The notes under the pieces were generated by a model. That model made no database searches, was not told the origin of the DNA, and saw only the letters and a program-made list of their open reading frames with translations. From Limnohabitans sp. B9-3 (GTDB lineage Bacteria > Pseudomonadota > Gammaproteobacteria > Burkholderiales > Burkholderiaceae_C), in contig NZ_NESI01000009.1 in the NCBI RefSeq assembly GCF_002778325.1, positions 62,001-126,000 of the forward strand: 64,000 nt of DNA, in the 5' to 3' direction. This document shows positions 1-9,367 of this stretch, one piece after another (position 1 is the stretch's first letter; each line of letters begins with the position of its first letter). The position numbers and the translations under genes were made by a program.

Positions 1-2
1 CG

Positions 3-47
3 GCGGAACTGGTTGAAAAAACCAACTCAGCCACAATATCAGGCTAA
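3..47 (+). CDS. Possible 3' end of an upstream gene (partial)
   Basis: One frame stays open from the window edge and ends in TAA, giving a C-terminal tail of 14 residues (AELVEKTNSATISG). The 28 bases before the next start include an AAGG ribosome-binding-like stretch. The fragment is too short to identify, and it could simply be intergenic DNA. Confidence 0.2.
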   Translation, partial: AELVEKTNSATISG

Positions 48-74
48 TTCAGTCACTTCTCACAAGGCTCCCTC

Positions 75-1205
75 ATGTTGATCCCCGCCACCATCCTGAC
101 CGGCTTTTTGGGCTCGGGCAAAACCACCTTGCTCAAGCGCGTGTTGACCGAGGCCCACGGCCAAAAGATTGCCATCATCGAAAACGAGTTTGGCGAAGAA
201 AACATTGACAACGAGATCTTGGTGTCGGACACCAACGAGCAAATCATTCAGATGAACAACGGCTGCGTGTGCTGCTCGATCCGCGAAGACTTGCGCACCA
301 CCCTGCAACTGTTGGCAGCGAAAAAGCGCAAAGGCCTGTTGGACTTTGACCGTGTGGTGATCGAGACCACCGGCTTGGCTGACCCCGGCCCGGTGGCGCA
401 GACTTTCTTCATGGACGACGAGATCGCCGAGAGCTTTTTGCTCGACTCCATCTTGACCTTGGTCGACGCCAAGCACGCCGCGCAGCAATTGAACGACCGC
501 CAAGAGGCGCGCCGCCAAGTGGGCTTTGCCGATCAAATTTTCATCAGCAAGTCGGACCTGGTCTCGCCCGCTGAGTTGGATGCCTTGCAGCATCGCCTGA
601 AGCACATGAACCCGCGCGCGCCGCAAAAAGTGGTGCATTTTGGCGAGGTGTCCTTGGCCCAAGTGTTTGACCTGCGTGGCTTCAACCTGAACGCCAAGCT
701 CGACATTGACCCCGACTTCTTGTCGGACGACGACCACCACCACCACGATGGCGAACATTGCGACCATCCTTCGCACAAGCAGGGTGATTCACATGACCAC
801 GCCCACGATGACCATGCCCACCACGACCATGAACACGGTGAGCATTGCGACCATCCCTCACACGCACATGAGCACGACCATGGCCCCGGCCACCATCACC
901 ACCACGATGACGACGTGAAAAGCTTTGTGTTCAAGTCCAAGCGCCAGTTCGATCCGGCCAAGTTGGAAGATTTCTTAGGCGCCATCGTCAACATTTACGG
1001 TCCCAAGATGCTGCGCTACAAAGGCGTGCTCAATATGAAGGGCACCGAGCGCAAAGTGATTTTCCAAGGTGTGCACCAGCTGATGGGCAGCGATTTGGGA
1101 CCTGAATGGGCCGAAGGCGAAGAGCGTGTCAGCAAAATGGTCTTCATTGGCATTGATTTGCCAAAAGACATCTTGGTGCAAGGTCTTGAGCAGTCTTTAG
1201 TTTGA
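75..1205 (+). CDS. COG0523 (CobW/ZNG1-type) GTPase, metallochaperone with His-rich loop
   Basis: A 376-residue G3E-family P-loop GTPase. Walker A is GFLGSGKTT at about residues 10-18. The family's metal-binding CxCC motif is GCVCC (C64, C66, C67), followed by an ETTGLADP G3-type motif and SKSD as the guanine-specificity loop. A stretch from about 218 to 280 is dominated by His and Asp (HHHH, DHPSH, HAHDDHAHH), as in zinc- or nickel-handling members. The CobW C-terminal domain follows it. Such proteins load or transfer Zn, Co or Ni in the cytoplasm; which metal cannot be read from sequence. ATG at 75 follows AAGG at 64-67. The GTPase assignment is firm, the exact subfamily is not. Confidence 0.9.
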   Translation: MLIPATILTGFLGSGKTTLLKRVLTEAHGQKIAIIENEFGEENIDNEILVSDTNEQIIQMNNGCVCCSIREDLRTTLQLLAAKKRKGLLDFDRVVIETTGLADPGPVAQTFFMDDEIAESFLLDSILTLVDAKHAAQQLNDRQEARRQVGFADQIFISKSDLVSPAELDALQHRLKHMNPRAPQKVVHFGEVSLAQVFDLRGFNLNAKLDIDPDFLSDDDHHHHDGEHCDHPSHKQGDSHDHAHDDHAHHDHEHGEHCDHPSHAHEHDHGPGHHHHHDDDVKSFVFKSKRQFDPAKLEDFLGAIVNIYGPKMLRYKGVLNMKGTERKVIFQGVHQLMGSDLGPEWAEGEERVSKMVFIGIDLPKDILVQGLEQSLV

Positions 1206-1367
1206 TAAATGAAGCGACACTCAAAGTCTTGATAAATGATGCCTGCGTTTGTGGCTACAATCCCGCGCGCCAGACCCAAGCTGTGATGCCGCCGCCTTTT
1301 TGGATGCGTCACAGGGTTAAAACCCTCGCACACACCCGTGCGGTAAAGGCCTGCGAGGAGACACACT

Positions 1368-2726
1368 GTGAACGCTAAAGCCCGAAAACCCGCTTCGAAG
1401 AAGCCTGAAACTGCCAAAAAAGCAGTTAAAAACGGTGCATCGCCCAAAGCGGTTGCGAAAAAAGTAGTGAATAAACCTGTCGCAAAGCCCGCGCCTGCGA
1501 AAGCGGTGAAATCTGTGCCCGCAGCCAAGTCAGCCAAACCCGCTGCAAAACCTGCAGTTGCCGCAAAAAAGGCAGCGCCTGTCAAAGTTGCGGCAAAACC
1601 GGTGGCTAAGAAAGTTGCGGCGAAGGCGGCGCCTGTGGCTAAAAAAGCGGTTGCCAAGCCCGTGGCCAAATCTGCGGCCAAGCCTGTGGCTAAAACGGCG
1701 CCTAAAACGCCGTCAAAAGCAGTTCAAAAAGTCCCTGTTAAATCTGCAGCCAAGGTCGCCGCGAAGCCGGCTGCCAAGCCAGCTGCAAAGGTGGCAGTCA
1801 AAGCTGCAACCAAGCCAGTCGCCAAGCAGATGGTGAAAGCGCCTGTGAAGGCGTCCCCGAAAGCCGCCCCCAAAGTGGTGGCCAAGCCTGCTGCTAAAAA
1901 AGCGGTGAAGGCTCCGGTTGTGAAAGCAGCCAAACCCACAGTTGAGAAAAAGCCGTTGGTGAAAGCTGCAGAGCCTAAAGTGGTGCTGGCCAAGCCAGAG
2001 AAAGCCATCAAACCTCCCAAAGCTGTCAAAGCACCTAAAGCTGCCAAAGAACCCAAAGTCAAAGCCAAGCCTGTTGCGGCACCCATCGTGCATGTGGTGC
2101 CCATCATTCCTGGTTACACCCCTGTTGTGCACAAGAAAAACTCCAGAGCTGCCAAGATGGCGGCTTTGGTTCCTCCCCCGCCAGCTCAAGTGGTGGCGTC
2201 GAACGCCGCCAAATCTAGCTTTATGCCGATCTCGGCTCCTTTTGCCCCAACTATTGTTCCTGTGATACCTACCAAAGACGCCAAACTCGCCAACAACTGG
2301 AAAACCAAAACGGCTGATCAGCTCACCGATGCTGAAATCATCGCCATGCCAGACAGCGAGTACATGAACGACACGCAAATGGCGTTTTTCCGACTCAAGT
2401 TGGTGGTCCTTAAAAATGAAGTGCTGACCAATGCCAGCGAGACCACCGAGCATTTGCGTGAAGACACCGTGGTGGTGCCTGATCCGGCCGACCGAGCCAC
2501 CATCGAAGAAGAGCATGCCTTAGAGCTCCGTACACGGGACCGCGAGCGCAAATTGCTCAAGAAAATCGAGCAGTCCATCCACCGCATCGACAGCGGTGAC
2601 TACGGTTACTGCGACGAGACTGGCGAAGCCATTGGTGTGGGTCGCTTGTTGGCGCGCCCCACAGCGACCTTGTCTTTGGAAGCGCAAGAGCGTCGCGAGA
2701 TCAAGCAACGTATGTTTGGGGATTGA
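1368..2726 (+). CDS. dksA: DksA RNA polymerase-binding transcription factor with histone H1-like N-terminal extension
   Basis: A 452-residue protein; DksA is usually about 150. Residues from about 311 onward form the DksA domain: coiled-coil helices, then ELRTRDRERKLLKKIEQSI, then a zinc-finger-like end reading YGYCDETGE...RPTATLSLEAQERRE. Only the first of the four classical zinc cysteines is kept (C-x2-T...S-x2-A), which is usual for betaproteobacterial DksA. Residues 1 to about 245 are almost entirely Lys, Ala, Pro and Val in KPAAK/AKPVAKK-type repeats, like bacterial histone H1 tails. A Pro-rich linker (about 246-310) joins the two. The start is GTG at 1368, behind a strong GAGGAG at 1353-1358. 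DksA with ppGpp modulates rRNA and amino-acid promoters; the tail probably binds nucleic acid (inference). Confidence 0.9.
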   Translation: MNAKARKPASKKPETAKKAVKNGASPKAVAKKVVNKPVAKPAPAKAVKSVPAAKSAKPAAKPAVAAKKAAPVKVAAKPVAKKVAAKAAPVAKKAVAKPVAKSAAKPVAKTAPKTPSKAVQKVPVKSAAKVAAKPAAKPAAKVAVKAATKPVAKQMVKAPVKASPKAAPKVVAKPAAKKAVKAPVVKAAKPTVEKKPLVKAAEPKVVLAKPEKAIKPPKAVKAPKAAKEPKVKAKPVAAPIVHVVPIIPGYTPVVHKKNSRAAKMAALVPPPPAQVVASNAAKSSFMPISAPFAPTIVPVIPTKDAKLANNWKTKTADQLTDAEIIAMPDSEYMNDTQMAFFRLKLVVLKNEVLTNASETTEHLREDTVVVPDPADRATIEEEHALELRTRDRERKLLKKIEQSIHRIDSGDYGYCDETGEAIGVGRLLARPTATLSLEAQERREIKQRMFGD

Positions 2727-2755
2727 TGAATCGTCAATTTTGATGAATTTCAACC

Positions 2756-2783
2756 AGCAGGCCACCATGGCCTGCTTTTTTTT
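2756..2783 (+). terminator. Rho-independent terminator after dksA
   Basis: A 9-bp perfect stem (AGCAGGCCA / TGGCCTGCT) with a 3-nt loop is followed by an eight-T run. It lies 30 nt after the dksA stop and isolates it from the dcw cluster. Confidence 0.9.
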
Positions 2784-2942
2784 GTCTTTCCGATGTCTTC
2801 ATAAGCCACTTTTACAGACGTGGCTAAGTGCTTCATTTATATAGATTTTTATTCGTGAAGGTAAATCTCAAAATCAACGTAAGTCCTTGATTTCATTGAA
2901 AAAAATCCAAATACTGCCGGTCTTATCAAATTTCCCTGCTAC

Positions 2943-2976
2943 AGTGCAAATAAGTGCAATTAAGTGGTGAAAAGTG
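2943..2976 (+). promoter_or_regulatory. Putative MraZ operator: four AGTG boxes at 10-bp spacing
   Basis: AGTG(C/G) occurs at 2943, 2953, 2963 and 2973, exactly one helical turn apart. MraZ is known to bind tandem TGGGN-type repeats separated by 5 nt (10-bp period) in front of mraZ and to repress the dcw operon. The location, 60-90 bp before mraZ, fits autoregulation. The core differs slightly from the E. coli one. Confidence 0.7.
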
Positions 2977-3036
2977 CGTTTCGCATGTGCTGCTTAAAAG
3001 CTTTGTCTGAGTTTGCCTAGGAAAAAGGTCGTTCAC

Positions 3037-3465
3037 GTGTTTCAGGGTGCTTCATCGCTGAGTCTCGACGCCAAAGGTCGTTTGTCGGTGCCAACGCGGC
3101 ACCGCGACGTCTTGAGCGCGACTGCGGCTGGGCAACTGACCGTCACGCGCCATCCGCACGGCTGTTTGATGGTGTTTCCGCGCCCTGAGTGGGAGAAGTT
3201 TCGCGAACGTGTGGCCGAGCTGCCGATGAGCGCGCAATGGTGGAAACGCATCTTTTTGGGTAACGCCATGGATGTTGAGATGGACGGCACAGGCCGTGTC
3301 TTGATTTCCCCTGAGTTGCGCACCGCTGCAGGCATCAGCAAAGACACCATGCTGCTCGGCATGGGCAACCACTTTGAACTTTGGGACAAGGCGACCTACG
3401 AGGCGCAAGAGGCCCAAGCCATGCAGGGAGAAATGCCTGATGTGTTCAAGGACTTCTCTTTTTAA
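3037..3465 (+). CDS. mraZ: MraZ, transcriptional regulator of the division/cell-wall cluster
   Basis: 142 residues with two AbrB/SpoVT-like swapped-hairpin (MraZ) repeats. The first includes [17 protein letters not shown], the second [14 protein letters not shown]; the D-x-x-G-R-hydrophobic pattern is diagnostic. I take GTG at 3037 (reading M-F-Q-G-A-S, the usual family start) with AAAAAGG at 3023-3029 as ribosome site. An upstream TTG at 3013 would add eight atypical residues. MraZ binds its own promoter and represses the dcw operon. It is the first gene, 9 bp before rsmH. Confidence 0.93.
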   Translation: MFQGASSLSLDAKGRLSVPTRHRDVLSATAAGQLTVTRHPHGCLMVFPRPEWEKFRERVAELPMSAQWWKRIFLGNAMDVEMDGTGRVLISPELRTAAGISKDTMLLGMGNHFELWDKATYEAQEAQAMQGEMPDVFKDFSF

Positions 3466-3474
3466 AGGATAACG

Positions 3475-4404
3475 GTGGAACAGCCCTGGCAGCACACCAC
3501 CGTCCTACTGCACGAAGCGGTCGAGGCACTCGACATTCAGCCGGACGGAACTTATGTAGACGCGACCTTTGGTCGCGGTGGGCACTCCCGTCTGATCTTG
3601 TCCAAGTTGTCGCCTCAAGGTCGACTGATTGCGTTTGACAAAGACCCTGACGCGATTGCCGCTGCAGCGCAAATTCAAGACCCACGTTTTTCAATTCGCC
3701 ACCAAGGCTTCACCGACTTGGGTGAGTTGCCCGCGGGCAGCGTGGACGGCATTTTGATGGATTTAGGGGTGAGCTCCCCGCAAATTGACAACCCTGCACG
3801 TGGGTTTTCATTTCGATTTGAAGGTCCCTTGGACATGCGCATGGACACCACGCGTGGCCAAAGCGTGGCCGAGTGGCTGGCCGAGGCAGAGCTCCAACAC
3901 ATTGCGGAGGTGATACGTGAATATGGCGAAGAACGGTTTGCTCTACAGATTGCAAAGGCGATTGATGCTCGCCGACAAGAAGGGCGCTTGCCTACAAGCA
4001 CCTCTGAATTGGCCCAACTCGTGGCTGACACGGTCAAAACCCGCGAGTCGGGCAAGAACCCTGCAACGCGCACATTTCAGGCTTTTCGGATTTTCATCAA
4101 TGCCGAGCTTGAGGAGTTGCAACAAGCGCTAGAGGGTGCATTGACGGTTTTGCGTCCCAAGGGGCGATTGGCCGTCATTAGTTTCCATTCGTTGGAAGAT
4201 CGCATCGTCAAGCAATTCATCGTGAAGCACTCGAAAGAGGTGTATGACCGCCGTGCGCCGTTTGCGGTGCCCAAGGTGATGGCTTTCAAGCCGGTCGATC
4301 GCATCAAACCCAGTGCCGAAGAGCTCAAAGGCAATCCACGTTCAGGCAGCGCCATCATGCGCGTGGCCGAACGTTTGGCGGACACGCCAGAGGCTCGGTC
4401 ATGA
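3475..4404 (+). CDS. rsmH: 16S rRNA (cytosine(1402)-N4)-methyltransferase
   Basis: 309 residues, normal for RsmH/MraW. It N4-methylates C1402 of 16S rRNA in the decoding centre using S-adenosylmethionine. Visible signatures are the N-terminal [13 protein letters not shown], the SAM loop [35 protein letters not shown] and the C-terminal [15 protein letters not shown] start at 3475 after an AAAGGA site. Its stop overlaps the ftsL start by 4 bp (ATGA), indicating translational coupling in the dcw operon. Confidence 0.97.
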   Translation: MEQPWQHTTVLLHEAVEALDIQPDGTYVDATFGRGGHSRLILSKLSPQGRLIAFDKDPDAIAAAAQIQDPRFSIRHQGFTDLGELPAGSVDGILMDLGVSSPQIDNPARGFSFRFEGPLDMRMDTTRGQSVAEWLAEAELQHIAEVIREYGEERFALQIAKAIDARRQEGRLPTSTSELAQLVADTVKTRESGKNPATRTFQAFRIFINAELEELQQALEGALTVLRPKGRLAVISFHSLEDRIVKQFIVKHSKEVYDRRAPFAVPKVMAFKPVDRIKPSAEELKGNPRSGSAIMRVAERLADTPEARS

Positions 4405-4694
4405 GTCGCGTGAGCTTGGTCTTGTTTTTGGCTGTGATGGCGAGCGCCTTTTATTTGGTGCACACGCAGTACGAGTCGCGCTCCTTGACCACCGAGATTG
4501 ACCGTGCCAACAGCGAAGCGCGCCGCTTAGAAATTGAGAACGACCGTTTGGATGTGGAGCGTCGCGCCCAAGCGACGCCTTTGCGCGTTGAAAAGCTGGC
4601 GCGTGAGCAGTTGCGCATGCGCACCATCACACCCGCCATCACGCAATACGCCACTCTGCCCAGCAGCGCTGCCTCCGCACAGGTGAAGCCATGA
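4401..4694 (+). CDS. ftsL: Cell division protein FtsL
   Basis: A 97-residue bitopic membrane protein. Residues about 3-20 ([17 protein letters not shown]) form the single membrane span. A periplasmic coiled coil follows, rich in Glu/Arg with [13 protein letters not shown], and ends near residue 85. FtsL forms a complex with FtsB and FtsQ and activates FtsWI in the septum. Position between rsmH and ftsI and short overlaps with both (4 bp each) are typical. Sequence conservation in this family is low, so placement and topology carry much of the identification. Confidence 0.93.
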   Translation: MSRVSLVLFLAVMASAFYLVHTQYESRSLTTEIDRANSEARRLEIENDRLDVERRAQATPLRVEKLAREQLRMRTITPAITQYATLPSSAASAQVKP

Positions 4695-6433
4695 TCAAGA
4701 GCAGCCGCAGCGTTCAATACAGCTCCAGCCCTTTGCTGGCCAGCAAGACACCGATTTGGCGCAGCCAACTCATCGTCGGATTCATTGCCGCTGGCTTTTT
4801 GGGCTTGGTGGCGCGCGCCGCTTATGTGCAGGTCATTGACAACGCATTTTTCAAACGTCAAGGCACCGTGCGCTTTGTGCGCAATTTGGAGTTGCCCGCC
4901 AACCGCGGTCGTATCTTGGACCGCAATGGCCACATCTTGGCATCCAGTGTGCCCGTGCCCAGCATTTGGGCCAGCCCTGAAGACATTGAGCGTGACCCTG
5001 TGAAACTCAAAAGCTTGTCCAAGCTTTTGGACATGAGCCCTGCGGAGTTGGAGAAGAAGCTCAAAGACGAGGATAAAAATTTCGTCTGGATTAAACGCCA
5101 AGTCGATGAGTCGGTGGCCAAGCAGATTGAGGCGCTGAACATCAAAGGTGTTTACGCGCGCAAAGAGTACAAGCGCATCTACCCTGAGGGTGAGGCGGTG
5201 GCCCATGTGGTGGGTTTCACCAACGTCGAAAATTTGGGGCAAGAAGGTGTGGAGCTCACCTTCAACAAAGACTTGGGAGGCAAGTCCGGCTCACGCCGCG
5301 TCATCAAAGACCGTCTGGGCCGTGTGGTCGAAGACGTGGGCGAGATGGTGCCGCCTTTGGATGGGCGAGATTTGCAGCTCAGCATCGACAGCAAAGTGCA
5401 GTACTTTGCGTACGAAAAAATCAAAGAAACCGTGATCGCCAACAAAGCTGCCGCTGGCAGCGTCGTTGTGTTGGATGTGCAAACCGGTGAGATTTTGGCG
5501 CTCACGAATTACCCCAGCTACGCGCCTGGCAAACGGGGCAGCTTGAGCGGCGCACAACTGCGCAACCGCGCACTGACCGACACCTTCGAGCCCGGTTCGA
5601 CCATGAAGCCACTGGTGATTGGTTTGGCGTTGGAAAAAGGCATTGTCAAGCCCGAGACCATGATCCAAACCGCCCCAGGTCGTCTTCAGATGGGCAGTGC
5701 CACCATCACCGATTCGCACCCGCACGGCATGCTCAGTGTGAACGAGGTGATTCAGAAATCCAGCAACGTCGGCACGGTCAAGATTGCGATGCAAATGCAG
5801 CCGCAAGACATGTGGGAAATATTCACACAAATGGGACTGGGGCAAAAGCCCCAAGTGCCGTTTCCGGGGGCTGTGTCTGGCAAGGTTCGCGCTTACAAAA
5901 CATGGCGTCCGATTGAGCAAGCCACCATGAGCTACGGCTATGGGTTGTCCACCAGTTTGTTTCAGCTGGCGCAGGCCTATAGCGTGTTTGCGCATGATGG
6001 CGAGTTGCTGCCCGTCAGCTTGATCAAGTTGCAGCAGCCTGCTGCGGGCGCGCGCGTGCTGTCCAGTAAAAATGCCGCCGCCGTCCTCAATATGTTGCAC
6101 ATGGTGGCCGGCCCAGGGGGCACGGCGGTCAAGGCGCAGACCATGGGTTACTCCGTGGGAGGCAAAACTGGTACAGCCCACAAGGTTGAAGGCAAGGGCT
6201 ACGCGGGTAAAAAATACCGCGGCTTTTTTGTAGGGATCGCGCCTATTGAAAACCCACGCATCGTGGTGGCCGTGATGGTCGACGAGCCAACCAATGGTTT
6301 GTATTTCGGCGGCGATGTGGCCGCACCTGTGTTTAGCCAAACGGTTCAGCAAACGCTGCGCTTGATGGGCGTGCAGCCCGATATGGCCGTGAAGCCTCAA
6401 GTGTTCACGCAAGTGGAAAAGGAGTCGTTCTGA
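4691..6433 (+). CDS. ftsI: Peptidoglycan D,D-transpeptidase FtsI (PBP3)
   Basis: 580-residue class B penicillin-binding protein. There is an N-terminal anchor at about residues 25-45, then a PBP dimerisation domain beginning near RNLELPANRGRILDRNG, and the transpeptidase domain. Catalytic motifs are S303-T-M-K, the SSN triad (QKSSNVGTVK) and K492-T-G-T. It crosslinks septal peptidoglycan together with FtsW. Its stop shares a base with the murE start (TGATG). All catalytic residues are intact. Confidence 0.97.
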   Translation: MIKSSRSVQYSSSPLLASKTPIWRSQLIVGFIAAGFLGLVARAAYVQVIDNAFFKRQGTVRFVRNLELPANRGRILDRNGHILASSVPVPSIWASPEDIERDPVKLKSLSKLLDMSPAELEKKLKDEDKNFVWIKRQVDESVAKQIEALNIKGVYARKEYKRIYPEGEAVAHVVGFTNVENLGQEGVELTFNKDLGGKSGSRRVIKDRLGRVVEDVGEMVPPLDGRDLQLSIDSKVQYFAYEKIKETVIANKAAAGSVVVLDVQTGEILALTNYPSYAPGKRGSLSGAQLRNRALTDTFEPGSTMKPLVIGLALEKGIVKPETMIQTAPGRLQMGSATITDSHPHGMLSVNEVIQKSSNVGTVKIAMQMQPQDMWEIFTQMGLGQKPQVPFPGAVSGKVRAYKTWRPIEQATMSYGYGLSTSLFQLAQAYSVFAHDGELLPVSLIKLQQPAAGARVLSSKNAAAVLNMLHMVAGPGGTAVKAQTMGYSVGGKTGTAHKVEGKGYAGKKYRGFFVGIAPIENPRIVVAVMVDEPTNGLYFGGDVAAPVFSQTVQQTLRLMGVQPDMAVKPQVFTQVEKESF

Positions 6434-7950
6434 TGAAGCGACTCCACACCCACCAAGAAGCCGCGCAATGGCTGCACAGTCGCGTGAGCGGCGTGTTGCA
6501 CACCGACAGCCGTCGCGTTCAAGTGGGTGATGGCTTTGTGGCGTGGCCCGGCGGTGTGACCGATGGCCGTGCTTACGTGGCGCAAGCTTTGCAGCAAGGT
6601 GCCTCAGCGTGTTTGGTGGAATACCAAGGCGCAGATCAATTTGATTGGTCCACATCGGCTGACAGCGCAATGGCCGCCTACGACGGTTTGAAGGCCGCCA
6701 GCGGCCCGATCGCCGCGGCTTATTACGAACAACCCAGCCGAGCGCTCGACGTGGTGGCCATCACCGGCACCAATGGCAAAACATCGACTGCCTGGTGGTT
6801 AGCGCATGCCTTGGGCCAAGTGGGGCAGCGTTGCGCCATGGTGGGCACTTTGGGGGTGGGCGAGGTGCATGCGCTTGAAGTCACCGGCATGACCACGCCA
6901 GACCCCGTGTTGTTGCAAGCCCGCTTGCGTGACATGGTGGCGGCAGGCGTTGACGCCTGCGCCATTGAGGCCTCGTCCATCGGCCTGGCGGAGCATCGGC
7001 TAGATGGCACCCACGTGCGCGTGGCGATGTTCACCAACTTCACCCAAGATCATCTGGACTACCACGGCAACATGGCCAGTTACTGGCAGGCTAAAGCTGC
7101 GCTGTTCGACTCGGCAGGTTTGCAAGCCGCCGTTGTGAATGTCGACGATGCGCAAGGCGTTTTATTGGCCACGCAACTCCAAGAGGCTGGCTCACTCAGC
7201 GTGTGGACCGTGTCGTGCGATGCGTCCATCGTTTCGAATCTGACTGCATTACCCGCGAAGCATCTGCAAGCCTGCAACATCACACACGGCCACTTGGGTC
7301 TGAGTTTTGATGTGGTGGAAGGCTTGGACTCTCACCATCTCGACACCCGCTTGGTCGGCCACTACAACATCAGCAATGTGCTGGGAGTGTTGGCTTGTTT
7401 GCGCGCCATGGGCCACAGCTTGGCCGATGCCGTTCAGGCCTGCGCCCATTTGCCCGCCGTGCCAGGCCGCATGCAAGCCTTGACAGCCGACGGAGCCCCC
7501 TTGGTCGTTGTTGACTATGCCCACACCCCAGATGCTGTGGCACAAGCCGTGCAAGCCTTGTTGCCGCTGGCGAAGTCTCGCGGTGGCGACGTGACTTGTG
7601 TGCTTGGTTGCGGTGGCGACCGCGATGCGGCCAAGCGTCCCTTGATGGCCGCTGCCGCTGAGCAGTGGGCACAGCATGTGGTGCTGACCAGCGACAACCC
7701 GCGCAGCGAAAACCCACTAACGATTTTGAACAGCATGTTGACGGGCTTGCAGCGCACGCAAAGCGCCACGCTGATCGTTGACCGTGCCCAAGCTATTGCA
7801 CATGCTGTCGCCAACGCCCAGCCTGCTGATGTGGTGCTGATCGCTGGCAAAGGTCACGAAGATTACCAAGAGGTGATGGGTGTCAAACATCCGTTCAGCG
7901 ATGTGGCCCATGCCCAAGTCGCGTTGGCGCAAAGGAGTGTCCATGTCTGA
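6433..7950 (+). CDS. murE: UDP-N-acetylmuramoyl-L-alanyl-D-glutamate--2,6-diaminopimelate ligase
   Basis: 505 residues. It is an ATP-dependent cytoplasmic amide ligase adding meso-diaminopimelate to UDP-MurNAc-L-Ala-D-Glu. Mur ligase order is visible: N-terminal UDP-binding domain (HTDSRRVQVGDGFVAW), ATP loop [14 protein letters not shown] and C-terminal domain. The DNPR motif (TSDNPRSENP) marks meso-DAP rather than lysine specificity. The last 8 bp overlap murF, whose ribosome site lies inside murE. Confidence 0.97.
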   Translation: MKRLHTHQEAAQWLHSRVSGVLHTDSRRVQVGDGFVAWPGGVTDGRAYVAQALQQGASACLVEYQGADQFDWSTSADSAMAAYDGLKAASGPIAAAYYEQPSRALDVVAITGTNGKTSTAWWLAHALGQVGQRCAMVGTLGVGEVHALEVTGMTTPDPVLLQARLRDMVAAGVDACAIEASSIGLAEHRLDGTHVRVAMFTNFTQDHLDYHGNMASYWQAKAALFDSAGLQAAVVNVDDAQGVLLATQLQEAGSLSVWTVSCDASIVSNLTALPAKHLQACNITHGHLGLSFDVVEGLDSHHLDTRLVGHYNISNVLGVLACLRAMGHSLADAVQACAHLPAVPGRMQALTADGAPLVVVDYAHTPDAVAQAVQALLPLAKSRGGDVTCVLGCGGDRDAAKRPLMAAAAEQWAQHVVLTSDNPRSENPLTILNSMLTGLQRTQSATLIVDRAQAIAHAVANAQPADVVLIAGKGHEDYQEVMGVKHPFSDVAHAQVALAQRSVHV

Positions 7951-9367
7951 CATGAACCTCAGCTTGCAACGCATTCAATCGTGGCTGTCTGATGCCCAAT
8001 TGGTGGGCGATGCGCAGCAAATGTTCAAGCGCGTGCACACCGACAGCCGCAGCGTGCAACCCGGCGATTTGTTTGTGGCCCTCAAGGGCGAGCGCTTTGA
8101 TGCCAATGATTTTTTGGTCGATGTCGCTGCTGAAGGTGCCAGTGCCGCGTTGGCGCACCACGGTTTAGCCGCCGCTCAGCTGGCAGGCTTTGAAGTGCCT
8201 GACACGCGCATGGCCTTGGGTCAGTTGGCCGCAGGCTGGCGTGCTCAGTTTGCGCTGCCTGTGATTGCCGTGACGGGCAGCAATGGCAAAACCACCGTCA
8301 CCCAAATGATCGCCAGCATCTTGCGTGCGGATGTGGGTGACGACGCCTTGGCCACGCAAGGCAACTTGAACAACGACATCGGCGTGCCCCAAACGCTGTT
8401 GCGTTTGCGCGCCCATCACCGCCGTGCGGTGGTGGAGTTGGGCATGAACCACCCAGGCGAAATTGCTGGTTTGGCTGCCATGACCCAAGCCACCGTCGCT
8501 TTGGTGAACAACGCACAACGCGAGCACCAAGAGTTCATGGCCACGGTCGAGGCCGTGGCGCAAGAAAACGGCGAGGTGCTCAAAGCCTTGCCCGCAGATG
8601 GTGTGGCAGTTTTTCCGGCCAACGACACCTATTCCGAGCTGTGGCAAACCTTGGCGGGCGAGCGTCGCTGCTTGCGTTTTTCAAACCAAGTGTTGGCAGC
8701 AGGCCAAACCATGGCAGAGGTTCAGTTGTTGCAAGCCGATTGGCACCAAGGCCACTGGGCGGTGCGTGCTCAGACGCCAGCAGGCGAGTTGGCCATCCAG
8801 CTTCACATTGCTGGTCGTCATAACGTGGGCAATGCCTTGGCTGCAACAGCTTGTGCCCTGGCTGCGGGCGTGCCGCTGGCCCAAGTGGTCATAGGCTTGA
8901 ACAGCTTTGAGCCCGTCAAAGGCCGTTCGCGTGCCTTTGAAGTTCAGTGCCAAGGCCGTTCTATCACCGTGGTGGACGACACCTACAACGCCAACCCAGA
9001 CTCGGTGCGCGCCGCGATTGACGTGTTGGCCGAGTTGCCCCAACCCCGTTTGTTGGTGCTGGGTGACATGGGCGAAGTGGGCGATCAAGGCCCCGAGTTT
9101 CACCAAGAAGTGGGCGTGCATGCCTTGCAATGCGGCATCGAGCACGTTCTGTGTTTGGGCGACTTGGCCGCACACAGCGCACAAGCAGGCGGCCCACAAG
9201 CACAACACTTTGCTGACATTGACAGCCTCAAGGCGTGCGTACAGACGCTGCTGCCTCGCATGGGCAGCGTACTGGTTAAAGGCTCACGATTCATGAAGAT
9301 GGAGCGGGTGGTCGAAGCCATCACCGCTGCACAAGACCCCAAAAAGGAACACACGCCATGCTGCTGA
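7943..9367 (+). CDS. murF: UDP-N-acetylmuramoyl-tripeptide--D-alanyl-D-alanine ligase
   Basis: 474 residues. It adds the D-Ala-D-Ala dipeptide to UDP-MurNAc-tripeptide. Motifs are [22 protein letters not shown] (N-terminal), ATP loop [13 protein letters not shown] and [16 protein letters not shown] (C-terminal, typical for MurF). ATG at 7943 is chosen because AAAGGAG at 7931-7937 lies at ideal distance. An in-frame ATG at 7880 would add 21 residues translated from within murE and lacks a site. The gene overlaps mraY by 10 bp. Confidence 0.96.
   Translation: MSDMNLSLQRIQSWLSDAQLVGDAQQMFKRVHTDSRSVQPGDLFVALKGERFDANDFLVDVAAEGASAALAHHGLAAAQLAGFEVPDTRMALGQLAAGWRAQFALPVIAVTGSNGKTTVTQMIASILRADVGDDALATQGNLNNDIGVPQTLLRLRAHHRRAVVELGMNHPGEIAGLAAMTQATVALVNNAQREHQEFMATVEAVAQENGEVLKALPADGVAVFPANDTYSELWQTLAGERRCLRFSNQVLAAGQTMAEVQLLQADWHQGHWAVRAQTPAGELAIQLHIAGRHNVGNALAATACALAAGVPLAQVVIGLNSFEPVKGRSRAFEVQCQGRSITVVDDTYNANPDSVRAAIDVLAELPQPRLLVLGDMGEVGDQGPEFHQEVGVHALQCGIEHVLCLGDLAAHSAQAGGPQAQHFADIDSLKACVQTLLPRMGSVLVKGSRFMKMERVVEAITAAQDPKKEHTPCC

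Larger units (their letters stand above)
2727..3036. other. Intergenic region upstream of the dcw cluster
   Basis: This 310-bp non-coding stretch holds the dksA terminator, an AT-rich segment (about 2815-2935) likely to contain the dcw promoter, and the four MraZ-type boxes. I could not pick a single convincing -35/-10 pair. TACAGT at 2940-2945 is a possible -10 that would overlap the first box. No gene is visible. Confidence 0.5.

Noticed and set aside
1229-1261. TTGATA / TACAAT as a complete dksA promoter
   Set aside because: The spacing is 21 bp, too long for sigma-70. TACAAT may still be a -10, but no good -35 was found.
2576-2720. Loss of three of the four zinc-finger cysteines in DksA
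   Set aside because: The C-x2-T...S-x2-A form is common in betaproteobacterial DksA, so it is not a defect.
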